Assembly: GCF_017654505.1 (NCBI RefSeq)
Contig: NC_054571.1
Span: 4,310,041 to 4,374,040 of the forward strand
DNA length: 64,000 nucleotides
Origin: Polyodon spathula
Taxonomy: Eukaryota > Chordata > Actinopteri > Acipenseriformes > Polyodontidae
Reading direction: 5' to 3'
The notes under the pieces were generated by a model. That model worked only from the letters and a program-made list of their open reading frames with translations, searched no databases and had not been told where the DNA came from. Positions 34,230 to 46,804 of this stretch are shown here, piece by piece. How positions within the stretch are numbered: position 1 is the first letter of the stretch; each line of letters starts with the position of its first letter. The translations under genes and the position numbers were made by a program.

Positions 34230-35955
34230 GTCTCTCACTGCAACAGCTGGAGGAGCTGCATCTGGTTAAAGTCAAAACTGTAGGCAGGAACCTGGCTGTG
34301 CTGTGCTGCACGTAGGCAGTTTTGACTTTCCCAGGCACGCATACCTGACTGGGACAAAGCACCACTGTTGGATGCCCCTATTACACCAGGGCATACATTT
34401 GGTCCCACAGTGGATGAGATGCTGCAGCGCTCTCACTGTACGCAGGAATCCACAAAGGAGCTGGTTCACGTGCTCCTCAAGCGACCACCTCCAGTGCGCA
34501 AACCAGCAGCCTCAAAGACTGACACAGCCGGCTGGGTCTGCTGCCAGAGGTGACGTTTAGAACAGGCCCGTGGCTCCTTGTCGCATAGGCTTAACCCTTA
34601 GCGGGCCATTTCAGCACTTATCAGACGGGTCAGGTCCAATTTATTTTCACATTGCCTGTTTATTTTACACGCAAAATTTCTGAGCAAAACAGGTTTAAAA
34701 GGCACTGCATAGCAAAAGAACATCAGTACTGCATCTCCAGCCAAGCCCCACCCCTTGTTCTCTGTATTTTTCACATACCTCTTCATAGTCGTGCATATTG
34801 ATAAATCCTCTCCTGATCATTGTTTTATCACCAAACTCCTCAATAATGCGATCAAAGTCATTATTTTATTACTGTAACATCTCAAAAAGCTCTGCAAATG
34901 TCCATGATATTCTTTGAGCGCTGGATGCAGAAACAGCTGTCTTCTTTGTTTGTATCCGTGTTATCTCTGTGATGCAGGGACTATGTGTACTGCTCAGATA
35001 TGCCCCTTTTTTCAGTTTCATTCGGCTCCTATTGGTCTCACTCGGCCATTGAAAGGTTTTCTCTGCTTTTTCCGGAGATAAAACGGCTAGACACCTGTGT
35101 TTGGAAAATTATAATGTCTGACCTGGTCCAACATAGGACCGCAAAGGGTTAATAGGTCCCATCACCTGGCGCAGAGACAGAAGCCTCAGGCTAAGCCACA
35201 AGCCATGAAGCAGCCCTAGGAGTTTGCTGTCACAGGACCCAGGTCTCTTTTCAGGGAGTCATGAGTATTGCTGTCAGAGCACCATGGACATCTGGGCATT
35301 TACTAACGTTCAGACTGGCTACTCACTGCAGTTCATGCATGTCCGCCTCCCTTTCGGGGCGTGAATGTAACATCAGTCACTGACCCACAGGACACCACAG
35401 TGGTGTCTCAGGAGGCAGCAGCTCTTCTGCAAAAACGGGAAATTCCAGTTGGAGGAAGGGTTCTACTCCAGGTACTTTTTAGTGCTCAAGCGGGATGGTG
35501 GCCTCAGACCGATTCTCAACCTCAGACAGGTCAACCTGTCGAAGGAGGTTCAAAATGTTGACGATGCAACAGCTATTGCAGTCAGTCAGGCCAGATGACT
35601 GGTTCACCACAGTGGACCCCAAAGAAGGCTATTTTCACATCCCCATAAAACCAGTGCACAAGAAGTACCTGTGGTTCACTTTTCAGGGAACAGTGTACGA
35701 ATTTCTGTATCTTTCCATTTGGCCTCTCCCTAGCTCCCTGTGCCTTCTCGAAGTGCATGGACGCTATCCTGGGTCCTTTGAGACACATCAGAGTGCTCAG
35801 TTACCTTGGCGACTGGCTCATTTGCCTCAGTCTCCAGCACAGGCACAGGCAGAGGCCTGCACGGAGCTTGTCACCAGCCACCTTCACCAATTGGGCTTTA
35901 TGGTGAATCATGTGAAGAGCCAGCTCATGCCTTCTCAGACAGCCTCCTATCTTGA
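34230..35955 (+). pseudogene. DIRS-type retrotransposon fragment (gag end and reverse transcriptase)
   Basis: DIRS elements use a tyrosine recombinase instead of an integrase. At 34390-34480 the gag-like segment HTFGPTVDEMLQRSHCTQES can be read. After the MITE at 34595-35148, a block with TSVTDPQDTTVVSQEAAALL precedes the RT: GFYSRYFLVLKRDGGLRPIL in one frame, then MLTMQQLLQSVRPDDWFTTV with DPKEGYFHIPI, then in another frame LRHIRVLSYLGDWLICL and LHQLGFMVNHVKSQLMPSQT. The catalytic YLDDW reads YLGDW (35802-35816), losing one aspartate. Frameshifts occur near 35520 and 35730. RNase H, methylase and recombinase are absent. Confidence 0.83.
34595..35148 (+). mobile_element. piggyBac-type MITE, copy B, inserted in the DIRS fragment
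   Basis: Flanked by TTAA at 34591-34594 and 35149-35152. Starts CCCTTAGCGGGCC and ends GGACCGCAAAGGG. It is in the same orientation as copy A and is the longest clearly bounded copy with both TTAA sites intact. Confidence 0.9.
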
Positions 35956-36625
35956 AATACTTTTTTCCATTTTTCTGAATTATGTAGAATCCGCAAGTGT
36001 TTCTAACTATCTTAGAAATATTAGGCAAAAGTTTAGAGTAAGTCATTACTAATGGGACTCTTTTGACCTTTTTATCTCTATTTTTATAATCTAGTACATA
36101 AGAACATAAGAACATAAGAAAGTTTACAAACGAGAGGAGGCCATTCGACCCATCTTGCTCGTTTGGTTGTTAGTCGCTTATTGATCCCAAAATCTCATCA
36201 AGCAGCTTCTTGAAGGATCCCAGGGTGTCAGCTTCAACAACATTACTGGGGAGTTGATTCCAGACCCTCACAATTCTCTGTGTAAAAAAGTGTCTCCTAT
36301 TTTCTGTAGTAGATCATCTCTTGTTAGTTTATCCACTTTTCTTAACACTGTCACTATAATTCTTTCTTTGTATCCTCTTTTTTTAAGATTTGTTTTTAAT
36401 AGATTTCTTTGTTTTACATAGTCACTTTCTTTAGAGCATGTTCTGTGCAGAGGACATGTGTAAATACTGGTGCATGTCAGTAGGTTTACAGAAGAGGTCA
36501 GTCTCAATTGCATCTTCAAGTTTTACTATGATATCTAAAAATGATATTTCTTTTCTTGTCCAACAAAGGTCTACATTAATATTGCTGTGTATTTCATTTG
36601 CCATTTTATGAAACTGGAAAAGAGA
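35956..36625 (-). pseudogene. Penelope-like element fragment, split by a CR1 tail
   Basis: Penelope-like elements have a reverse transcriptase often followed by a GIY-YIG endonuclease. Reading leftwards from 36625: FHKMANEIHSNINVDLCWTR then KEISFLDIIVKLEDAIETDL and FCKPTDMHQYLH (KPTD at 36476-36487), the conserved end of the RT in this class. A frameshift follows, then KQRNLLKTNLKKRGYKERII and LTRDDLL. After the inserted CR1 tail (36306-36095) the order resumes with RDKKVKRVPLVMTYSKLLPN ISKIV, a known post-RT segment. No GIY-YIG domain is seen; the fragment stops where the DIRS sequence begins. Class is firm, clade (Neptune/Poseidon-like) is inference. Confidence 0.8.
36095..36306 (-). mobile_element. 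CR1 LINE 3' tail inserted in the Penelope-like fragment
   Basis: Plus-strand view begins with CATAAGAA repeated three times, then GTTTACAAACGAGAGGAGGC, and ends in TCTCCTATTTTCTGT. The short sequence TACT flanks both ends on the minus strand, a possible target duplication. Confidence 0.88.
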
Positions 36626-36630
36626 TTCTT

Positions 36631-37486
36631 CTCCATGTGTTCAAACCCCCAAAATATCATGTGCTTTTTAACTTGATATGTTTGGCACTGCTAAATTTTC
36701 CGGACTTAGTATTGAATACAGGGATGGCCTTAATATTCCAGATGACTTTACATTACGGTGAACATAAGAAAAACAGGACTGTAAACATGGCGGTCTTTAT
36801 ACTGAACTGGCCTTGAAGAAAGGCTTCATCGCACACCTTTCATTTTCTTGCTGGTTTAATTACAGCTTCAGGATTGACTAAGAAGAAGCAAAAGGTGTCA
36901 GTATAGCAAGTCCATTCATAAGCCGTGATGCAATTCCCTCACCAACTCAAGACGCTGAGTTGCCATAGATACGGTGGGGGGGGGCACACTCTCTCTGTAT
37001 TAAAATGCAGGAGGACGCAACTGGTATTAAATCTCTAACTGCAGATCTGAGTCACTGGGAGTGAAAATGTGTGTTAGACTCATTGAGGTGATAAATAAAG
37101 CTTGGGCCCAGCAGCCAACCCACATGCCTTTCACCTAATCCCACAGGCAGCAGAGTTTCTGCACAGTGTCTGAAAAAAACAGCCACATCAACGACACAAT
37201 ACCAAAGGCAGAATCTGTACCAGCCAGAAAATCACCCCTATACACACCATGACAAATGTCAGGTTGCAACAGCTGCAGTGTCCTCAGAGGTGAAATCGTA
37301 ACAGTAACCGAGAGCTTTCTATAAAACTTAATTACAGAATCGACAATAAAGTAGCTTTCATTGTTTATTGTTTCTTTACCGTTTTATGATGTTTGCAATC
37401 ATCTAAGAGGTTGCAATAACTCAAATACTCATATATGTTTGTGTGAAGGTGCTCATCTGAGTTCAGGGGCTGGTCTTCTAGTTGCC

Positions 37487-37490
<4 letters not shown>
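36631..37490. other. Unassigned stretch
   Basis: No gene or family recognised; a G-run lies near 36976. Confidence 0.4.

Positions 37491-37491
<1 letters not shown>

Positions 37492-37539
<48 letters not shown>
37492..37539. repeat. (AT)n microsatellite
   Basis: About 24 AT units. Confidence 0.95.
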
Positions 37540-37542
<3 letters not shown>

Positions 37543-39274
37543 TAACAGGATGTAGCAGGAAAGGGGGCCTGCAAACCAAGCGTATGTTTTACACAGACCT
37601 TTACGACTTCCAGTTGGGCTCTATGCTCCACAGCAGCAGCCCAGAGCAGACATACTGCTTTCCGTTTTAGATCCTTTAAAAAGCTGCCAGAATCAAGAGA
37701 ATGGAGGAGAAACAGACCAAGTCTGCCCAAACAACAAACTTAACAGTACAAGACAAAAGTGGAACAAGGCATGCTGCTCAAGTCTGTTACGCTTATTGTT
37801 AAAAGAAAATAACTTACCTGTTTCATGTGGGAAAGTATAGAGCAACAAAGCTGCTGTGTAGGTGTGGAGACATACTGCCAGCAGTGGAATGCAAGCAAAG
37901 GGGCGGACACTGCACTGAGGAGAAATACAATCCTGGAGCAAAGCACCTGGACTTCCAGCTTTACCACTGTGAGTACCTAACTTCAGCTGTATCTATTCTC
38001 CGTACGAGACTGTAATAAAGAATGTGCAACGAAGTATAATTCATCCGGAACTTGTAAATATGACTGCGTATGGTAACCTATGTGCAGATAACTAATAACT
38101 CAGAAAAGGCAACTGGATTTTAAAAACAATAAACTTTATTCACTGCTTGGAACTTGATTGAAAAGGGGAGCTGAGTCAATTGGGGACAATAGACAGTGCA
38201 GTACTCCCAGCAAAAAACAGGTGGCAATCAAGAGTACAACCAGAGCCGGCTACACTCCTGCTCATCCTGACCTCACAGCGCCATCTGTTGGATGATCTTG
38301 TAACCGTCGGAAACTAAGAAAGAAACCACAGCCGAGGAGCCAGCCACCATGGGCTGGTTTTTAAACTCTGGTAATCGGATTTCCACGTTTGATCTGGATT
38401 ATATTGTGTAATTGGGTTTTCCCAAAACATCAAAATGCGATTGGGATTACTGTGATCCGGATTTCGTTTTGGTAATCCCATTGCACTTTTAATCACAATT
38501 AAATGCTGCAGCTGGGTTTTTCAGAATTTAAAGAGGAGAACAGGATTACTTTGATCCAAAATACCAGGATTATTGTGATCCTACTGAAGAGGTGGATTTA
38601 GCTTTTAAATGATCACAGAACAGCGATATTTTGTTTTGTCATAGAAAACACACACTATATGTCCAAACAGAGTGTTAGAATATAATATTTACATATTTAT
38701 TTCAGTTTTGTATCCATGCCAGCAAAAAGGAAAATAGGTATTTAGCTGCGATGAAACAGCATGCGCATACGCCTTCACATACTTCTCCTAAAACTCGTCT
38801 GAGATGCTGGACTCCCGACCGACGACGAAGACGATGAAGATGTCTAAAAACACATATCTAATTTTTTACTCAATTTAGATTTATTTATTTAATTTCTGTT
38901 AAGCAGGCATAAATAAAATAACAATTGTTTGCATGTGTTATATGTGCACTAACATTAAAAGTGATTTTTGTTAAAAAAAAATAAAACAAATAAAGTTGTG
39001 TATTACTCATTATTACCACGATCTTATTTCTTTTGTTACAAACAAAGTAGAACAGCAACAACAGCTAACCTGCGGATTGTACAGCTGAGGAACGCGCTCA
39101 GGACTGGGGTCTTATCAGAGTATGTTTGAAGAACTCCTGTGTGCTTTGTTTTGTTTTCATTTCTTCATGAAGAAAATAATTAAAACAGAATTATTATATT
39201 CATTCTGGTCTCCAGCATCCTTTTCTACCAACACCATAGACAAACACTCCGACAGTAAGGAGGACGGTGGGACA
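37540..39274. other. Unassigned stretch with palindromic motifs
   Basis: No gene seen. The near-palindrome GGATTACTGTGATCC occurs at 38444-38458, with variants at 38543-38557 and 38567-38581. A CTCF-like sequence lies at 38278-38291 on the minus strand. Confidence 0.45.
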
Positions 39275-39277
<3 letters not shown>

Positions 39278-39324
<47 letters not shown>

Positions 39325-39350
39325 TATATATATATATATAGATAGATATA
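39278..39350. repeat. (AT)n/(GATA) microsatellite
   Basis: Mostly AT units with three GATA interruptions. Confidence 0.95.
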
Positions 39351-39573
39351 ATAATTAAGATAACTAGCTAGGCAGACTATCTGAAGGCAGAATTAAGAAG
39401 ACTATCTGAAGGCAGAAGCTGAAACACTGTAACTAATTATTAAAATAGTGAGTTTTCAGGTCAGCAATTATTTTTCTTCATGAAGTATTTCTAGTGATTG
39501 ATGAGTATCCTGTTGGATCCTAATTCTCCTTGGATATGGAGCTGTTTGTTGTGTTTGAAATCTCTCTTTCTCT

Positions 39574-40613
<1,040 letters not shown>

Positions 40614-41121
40614 CCCTTTGCGGTCCTATGTCAGACCAGGTCCAACATCACAATTTTCCCTTTCCAGTACGATGTCGGACCCTGTCCTACATCATCAAAA
40701 AGACATCAAGCACAGGTCTCTAGTCTTTTTTTTTTCTCCGGAAAAAAATGAAACCTCCTTTCAATGGCCAAGTGAGATCGATAGGAGCCGGATCTGAACA
40801 ATACACATAGCCCCTGAACTACAGAGATAACAAGAACATAAACAAACATGATAGCTACTTCCGCATCCAGAGCTCAAACAATATCACAGACAGGAGATGA
40901 TTTATCAGTATGCACGACTATAAAGAGGTATGTGATAAATACAGCGAACAAGGGGTGGGGCAGGGCTGGAGATGCAGTACTGAGTGTGCTGTTGATATGC
41001 AGTGCCTTTTAAACCTGTTTTACTGTGAAAAAAAATACTTTTAAACGGCGCATGTAAAATAAACAGAGTGTGTGAAAATAAATTGGACCTGACAGGTGCT
41101 GAAGAAATGGACCACAAAGGG
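40614..41121 (-). mobile_element. piggyBac-type MITE, copy C
   Basis: Flanked by TTAA at 40610-40613 and 41122-41125. It starts CCCTTTGCGGTCC and ends GGACCACAAAGGG. It is reversed relative to copies A and B; its right part matches the left part of copy A in reverse complement. Confidence 0.9.
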
Positions 41122-41125
41122 TTAA

Positions 41126-43504
41126 ATATATACATTTCAGAACCACTAGTTGTGTTCATAAGTTACTATAGACTTTAACATTGCATTAAAAGAATATGCA
41201 GATTTAAGCTCATGGAATCTACATTGCAGTTCCCTATCCGACCCCTTGTGGACTGGGGTATAGGCGGATATGTGAAAAAGTCAGATTTGCGAACATCTAT
41301 AGAAAAAACATTTACACATCTGTAAATAGGCTAGTGAACAAAAACACACAATCTGCTTTAAACATGGGGAAATGTGTTGCTTTAAAATTAAGAAAACGTA
41401 AACATGATTAATTAGGCTACAAATAAACAACAAAGTGTTTCTATGCGGTGTTCTATAAGCCATCTCCGCGCAATACGATAAATGTACAGTAACCTGCAAC
41501 GGGTGGCTTCTTTCTTAACTCTAGAAATCCCTGCCTCCCTAGTTCTGCTTTTTTAATATCTCTGTCACGGTGCTTTGTGTTCTTTCTTGATATTGCTAAC
41601 AGCCGATAAGCAGCTCGGTTTGAATACTGCTTCGGCTATTTTAAACAAACGGCCGGTAGGCATTGCATTTATGAAGCTTGCTTTGTTTAATTCAAATGCA
41701 TTTAAAAGCTACAACAACACACTGCCAATATCTGCAAGCGTGCGCTCCATCATATAAACACATTGCACAAAGAAAAGGCTATGCTGGATATAGCTAGATA
41801 ATAAAGTTTGGAGATAATATAGTGTCTGTAGCATACCTATTCACTCTATATAGGAATGTTACCTTGTAAATTTAAGACCCTGGCTCTAATGGTATAAGAG
41901 TTTAGTGCAACGAAGTGCCATTCATTTGTCATTAGGGAAGTCTAGTGGGTATATTTCCTGACTCCCCTCACGTGAGATTATATCATAACGGTGACTCAGG
42001 CGAGTCATCGGAATCTGACACCAATCAAATGACCCTCCTTGTTGACCTTTTCAGCATCCTTCACTTTAATCATGTTGACCGCCCGTGGAACTGCAGTCAA
42101 AAACATCAAAACACTATGAAAACACCTCTTCAATATTTCCATTACACACATTTATAATATACACCAAAAGCCAAAAACAGTCTCAGTTGCGAGAACTGTT
42201 GTAATTGTTCAAGAGTATAGTGTTAACATTGATGCATGAAATGCATAATAAAAAAGTTAAACTATACAGAATATTAAAATATTTGCACAACTACAGTATG
42301 CTGTGCTGCATCTTCATGATAAAAGAAAAAAGAAAACTCCACTTGGAGAATTGCTGGGAACTATGCTACTACTTGCTGTTTGCAAAAAATAGGCTGAGGG
42401 TGTCACCTTATCAGAATAAAAATACCATACAACAAATAGATAAAAGGTAATTACCATTATTTAAAATAATAAATAGTAATATTTTTGGCAAATCTTTACC
42501 TGGATTTGACTTAAACAACTTCCAGTTCAATACAGTCAGAGCACACTAACATGCAGTTATTTTTCAGTAAAATAAATAAACAATAAAACGAAACACCTTT
42601 GTTGACACCATCCAAGACATGCAGGTGCAATGGGTAGAACAGCCAAGAAAATGTCACGCAAGGCATTTATTAACGAGCTAACACAGGGCTGCAAGCGATC
42701 AGCAAAAACAAACACACACAAATACTGCTCAGAGTTAACACTGGGATCTTAGTATAGCCACATACCTTTAAAGCCCATTGCACTTAAAATACGCATCTCT
42801 TATGATCATACTTAAAGCAAGTTATATTCACCCTTTTTTAAAATTAGATCACCAGCCATTCAAGGCTCTAACTAAGGGTACAATTCGGAAGTGCTGTGAT
42901 TGATGACTGCACTAATCACTACTAACAAGACAAACTGTAGATCACCCACAAAAAATCGTACATGTTTACAATTTTAGATAACTCAATTTGTTGCTCATTA
43001 GTTAGTAACATAAATTTGTTGAATTCTGAAAAAAAAAAAAGATATAAAAATAACTTTAAGGGCCAAACTCAGCACGTCGTACCCCTTTCAAATGGGCGTG
43101 TTCCTGTTTTCTGAGCTAAAATCATTTGTGTAAGCCCTGGCAAGCGCACTACACAGTGTTACTTTTTAACACGTACCACAAAATAACACGACACCAGTGC
43201 CTGCTAATCAGGGTGGCAGAATCTCTCCAAACCTTCCGGAAATTTGCCTGGGGTAGTTGTGGAACGAGGACTTGACTGTAACTATTACTGTAACTTTAGC
43301 TGACAAGAGTGACTATAACTCAACCAACTGTATAGGTTAGGCTTACTATGTGTAGGACTTACTGTACTATACTACACAAAGTTTTGTTTTAACATATATA
43401 CATTGCTTGCAAACTTCATCTGTTGTTTAAAAAAACAATATGCTAGTACATACATATATTATTGATCAGTTTGAAATGTAGGGGAGAGGTACACATGTAA
43501 TTAA
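41126..43504. other. Unassigned stretch
   Basis: No supported gene. CAGTTCCCTATCCGACCCC at 41226 and its weak inverse GTGGAACGAGGACTTGACTG at 43259-43278 could be ends of a pogo/Tigger-type element, but no transposase is visible between them. Confidence 0.35.
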
Positions 43505-44370
43505 ATATACGGGAACACTTTATTTTAAGCATTACATATTAGGCATTTATTATGTACTTATTTGTGACTGTATTATTAGCACATAATACATCATGTATAG
43601 CCTCCTAATAAGGGTTTGTTAGGTACTTATTAAGCTTATTCTCAAACATGTCTTACTAACAGGTCACTGGACGTTAGTAAAGGATTTGCATGCCTTATAC
43701 TGAAGTGAAGACTGTTCTTGGCCATATTAGGGTGGATAGCACTCTATCCCAGAGTAAGCTTATTAGGAGTCTGTTAGTCATAGTAAAGAATTTTGCAGCC
43801 CCTATTCTGAAGTGAAGGTTTCATTTTCATTAATTAAGAGCTTATTAGAAGCACACAGGTCATTAATAAAGACTTTTGCAACCATTACTCTGAAGTCAAG
43901 GCTGCTTTTACATTACTTAAGAACTTATTAGCAGCATAGCAGTCATCAATATAGTTTTGATCTAACAAATAATGCACAAGGAATCAATTCTCACCAGGGT
44001 ATCTTTAATCAGTTGTGCAACCTGTATACTGAAGTGAAGACTCCAGGCACCCCATGAAGCTCTTACTCACTTTAATCAACCTGACAAAAAAAAAAAAAAA
44101 AAAGTTGAAGTAAAAAAGAAAGACAAAATCCTTTTAATTAGGAATTTATTTGGGTTGTTGTTGCTAAAACTTGTAACAGATTGCTACATAATTCTTTTCC
44201 CAGTAAAACATACATTCTTAAATTGGAAATAATTTTTCCAAAAAAGGTCAGATATATTTTCTGCATTCCTAAACAGATACAGCACCAACTGGTGCAGTGT
44301 ACAATGTATCATTTATTTTTCTAAGGCCATCAGCAATCTCTATATTACAGGACATCCAAGTTTAATAACA
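43505..44370 (+). repeat. Dispersed repeat V, plus copy
   Basis: Begins AACACTTTATTTTAAGCATT. Inside, a ~100-base motif around CTGAAGTGAAG...TTAAGAACTTATTAG...AGGTCATTAATAAAG is loosely repeated. The whole block matches 54976-55792 in reverse complement. The terminal ACACTTTATTTTAAG is a common start of fish DNA-transposon derivatives; class not settled. Confidence 0.7.
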
Positions 44371-45240
44371 ATGAACATATTCTGTCATGGGAATATACTG
44401 GGGAACACACTTATTTTGACATCTGTATCATGTATATTGACCCTTTGCAGTTCTTTGTCAGACCAGGTCCGACATTATAATTTTCCCTTCCAGTCCAGTG
44501 TCACACCCTAACCAACATCATCAAAAAGATGTCAAGCACAGGTCCCTAGTTGTTTTTCTCTCCAGAAAAAGCCAAGAAAACCTGTCAATGGCCAAGTGAG
44601 ACCAATAGGAGCCGAGAGAAGCTGGAAAAAGGGGCGTGTCTGAGTAATACACATAGCTCCTGCAGCACAGAGACAACACAGACACAAACAAAGAAGAGAG
44701 CTGCTTCCGCATCAAGCGCTCAAAGAATATCACGGACAATTGAAAAGCTTTATGAGATGTTATAGTAATAAAATAATGACTTGGATTGCATTTATTGAGG
44801 CGTTTGGTAATAAAACAAGTGATCAGGAGAGGATGTTACAGTATGCACGACTATGAAGATGTATGTGAAAAATACAGCGAACAAGGGGTGGGGCTTGACT
44901 AGAGGTACTGAGGGTCCCTTGGCAATGCAGTGCCTTTTAAACCTGTTTTACTCTCAAAAAAAAATTTAAACAGCCTGTGTGAAAATAAATTTGACTTGCA
45001 CCTGACAAGCGCTGAATAAATGGACAGCAAAGGGTTAAACGATTTATTGTTATTTTAAAATGTACCAGTTTCACACATCACAGCCCAAAAAAAATTGAAG
45101 ACCCCAGGCACTTTTATCCACGCATATGTATGTTGCAGGACATCTGATTTTAATGACAATTAACTTGTTTTGTCAACATGTCAACAACAATATACTAGGG
45201 AAAGCATTTATTGTGACATCTATATCATTTATATTAAATT
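44345..45240 (+). repeat. Short duplicated segment flanking MITE copy D
   Basis: Segment 44345-44440 (TTACAGGACATCCAAGTTTA...TGACATCTGTATCATGTATA) is repeated, diverged, at 45135-45240 (TGCAGGACATCTGATTTTAA...TGACATCTATATCATTTATA). The MITE lies between the copies. Confidence 0.55.
44441..45034 (-). mobile_element. piggyBac-type MITE, copy D
   Basis: Starts CCCTTTGCAGTTC after TTGA (a decayed TTAA) and ends GGACAGCAAAGGG followed by TTAA at 45035-45038. Same orientation as copy C. Confidence 0.87.
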
Positions 45241-45497
45241 ATTTATTTCTGTTTTAACCACTTCAACACCATGACGTATGCACACACGTCAAATGAAAAC
45301 CCACTTACAGTAGCAGCCGTACCTGCGCACGTCAAGTTTCCCATTCTATCCTATGAGCAGTTTCTCAGTCTAGAGTGTCACTCTCTAAGGCAGTGCTAGT
45401 ACTGTGGAATGTGCAACTGCGTGTCATGTAGAGATTCCAATCTACCTGTGGGAGTTTAGAAGACTGAGATATATTGCAGGAAGCCATTCAACTTTTA

Positions 45498-45628
<131 letters not shown>

Positions 45629-45703
45629 CTTTAAATTATAAATTTTTGTTTTATTATTAGTTTTACTTGTTTAATTGTAGTTTATATAATTTTTAGTGAA
45701 AGC

Positions 45704-46010
45704 TAAACATGGCAACATGGAGAGCGACAACGAGAGTGATTATGATTTCGAAGTTGATCAGAGGATTTCCATACCAGCGACAGTGATGCTGACTTATCAC
45801 TCAACGTTGATGATGACGAAGAGTATGTGGAGCCAAGAACAGCAGGGGACTGGGTGTTTATTATTGATCCCTGCTGATGCCAGTCCTCCATCGTTCGATT
45901 TTGCTCCTGTTTACACAGATGTGCACCCGTCGTGGAACCATTGGAGTGCTTTTTGGCTTTTGTTCCCGAAAAGCTAATCACTTACCTTTGTGACTGTACA
46001 AACAAAAGAG
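45704..46010 (+). pseudogene. piggyBac transposase N-terminal pseudogene
   Basis: The acidic N-terminal region reads ESDNESDYDFEVDQRIS, shifts frame, then SDADLSLNVDDDEEYVEPRT AGDW; another shift gives SPPSFDFAPVYTDVHPS, and a third gives PLECFLAFVPEKLITYLCDC TNKRAG. The last block corresponds to the piggyBac pattern in which a PLxxFxxFxPxxLxxxLxxxTN segment precedes the catalytic core. The DDD core is absent. At least three frameshifts are present in 300 bases. Confidence 0.7.
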
Positions 46011-46014
46011 CAGG

Positions 46015-46200
46015 CAGCTACTTTACAGGTAAGTCAGCTGCAAACGGGAAGCTGTTTGGTTTGAAACGGCAGTGCTGTGATGAAATACTATCAGAACACA
46101 GCACTGGGTACCAGGCAATAAAGCAGGCATCTGCAGCAGCCAGATCCATCACGATGCCTGCACAAAGTAACCCTGTACACGCATGTGTGACTATCCCTCC
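46015..46200 (+). repeat. Dispersed repeat W, plus copy
   Basis: ACAGGTAAGTCAGCTGCAAA through CAGTGCTGTGATGAAATACT to GCCTGCACAAAGTAACCCTG matches 56546-56720 in reverse complement. Here it directly follows piggyBac coding remains, so it may be part of that element. Confidence 0.65.
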
Positions 46201-46479
46201 AACACAAGGGAAGCAGAGACTGCAAAAAAGATACAGGGTCTGCTACGAAAAAGAAAGTTTTATTGTGAAATTAAATTAAATTGTGAAAGTATTTTATTGT
46301 GTTTTATTCATCATATTTTAACATGTTATAGCAATTACAGGTGAAAACATTATTTATTTCAAAACCTGGTACCGGAGAAGGGGTTTCATTTTTGAATATC
46401 TGAAGTTAAACTGGTTAAAATGGAACTTTTGCCTGCAAAAATAAATCTTTTTTTATATAAATAAAGGAAGGTCTGGTAT

Positions 46480-46560
46480 ACATGGGATTTGAACCTACAC
46501 CCTTCAGTTTGCAAGCACGTTGTATTAACTGTCAGTGCTACACAATTAGTTGAGACAAGC
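46480..46560 (-). other. tRNA-like relic with B box
   Basis: On the minus strand GGTTCAAATCC is a perfect RNA polymerase III B box, preceded by a tRNA-like stretch with CTTGCAAACTG. It does not fold into a convincing tRNA by eye. It is probably a tRNA-derived repeat head. Confidence 0.35.
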
Positions 46561-46804
46561 AGTATTTTGAAAGATGAAGTCAACCACCTGAGAATTCTCC
46601 GGACTTTGTTGTATTTTTTTGATTTTTCGAGCCATAATCCATCTTTGTCATCCTCATTCCGAGATTTTGATGACCTGGAGCTCTGAAAGTTTTTGGTTTC
46701 CTGTGAGTGTAGCGCTCATTGTGGTCCCTACTGGCACAGTATGGTTGCAGTGCCTACAAACATACCACGAAATGTTCCTGTCAGGACAACTGAGGAAGTC
46801 AGTT

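Noticed and set aside
37541..37795. LTR-like block between TGTAACAGG and CTGTTACG
   Set aside because: No matching flanking duplication, no TATA or poly(A) arrangement, and it lies directly beside a microsatellite.
41226..43284. Possible pogo/Tigger-type element from weak inverted ends
   Set aside because: The ends match poorly, no TA duplication is clear, and no CENP-B or DDE-type coding remains were found between them.
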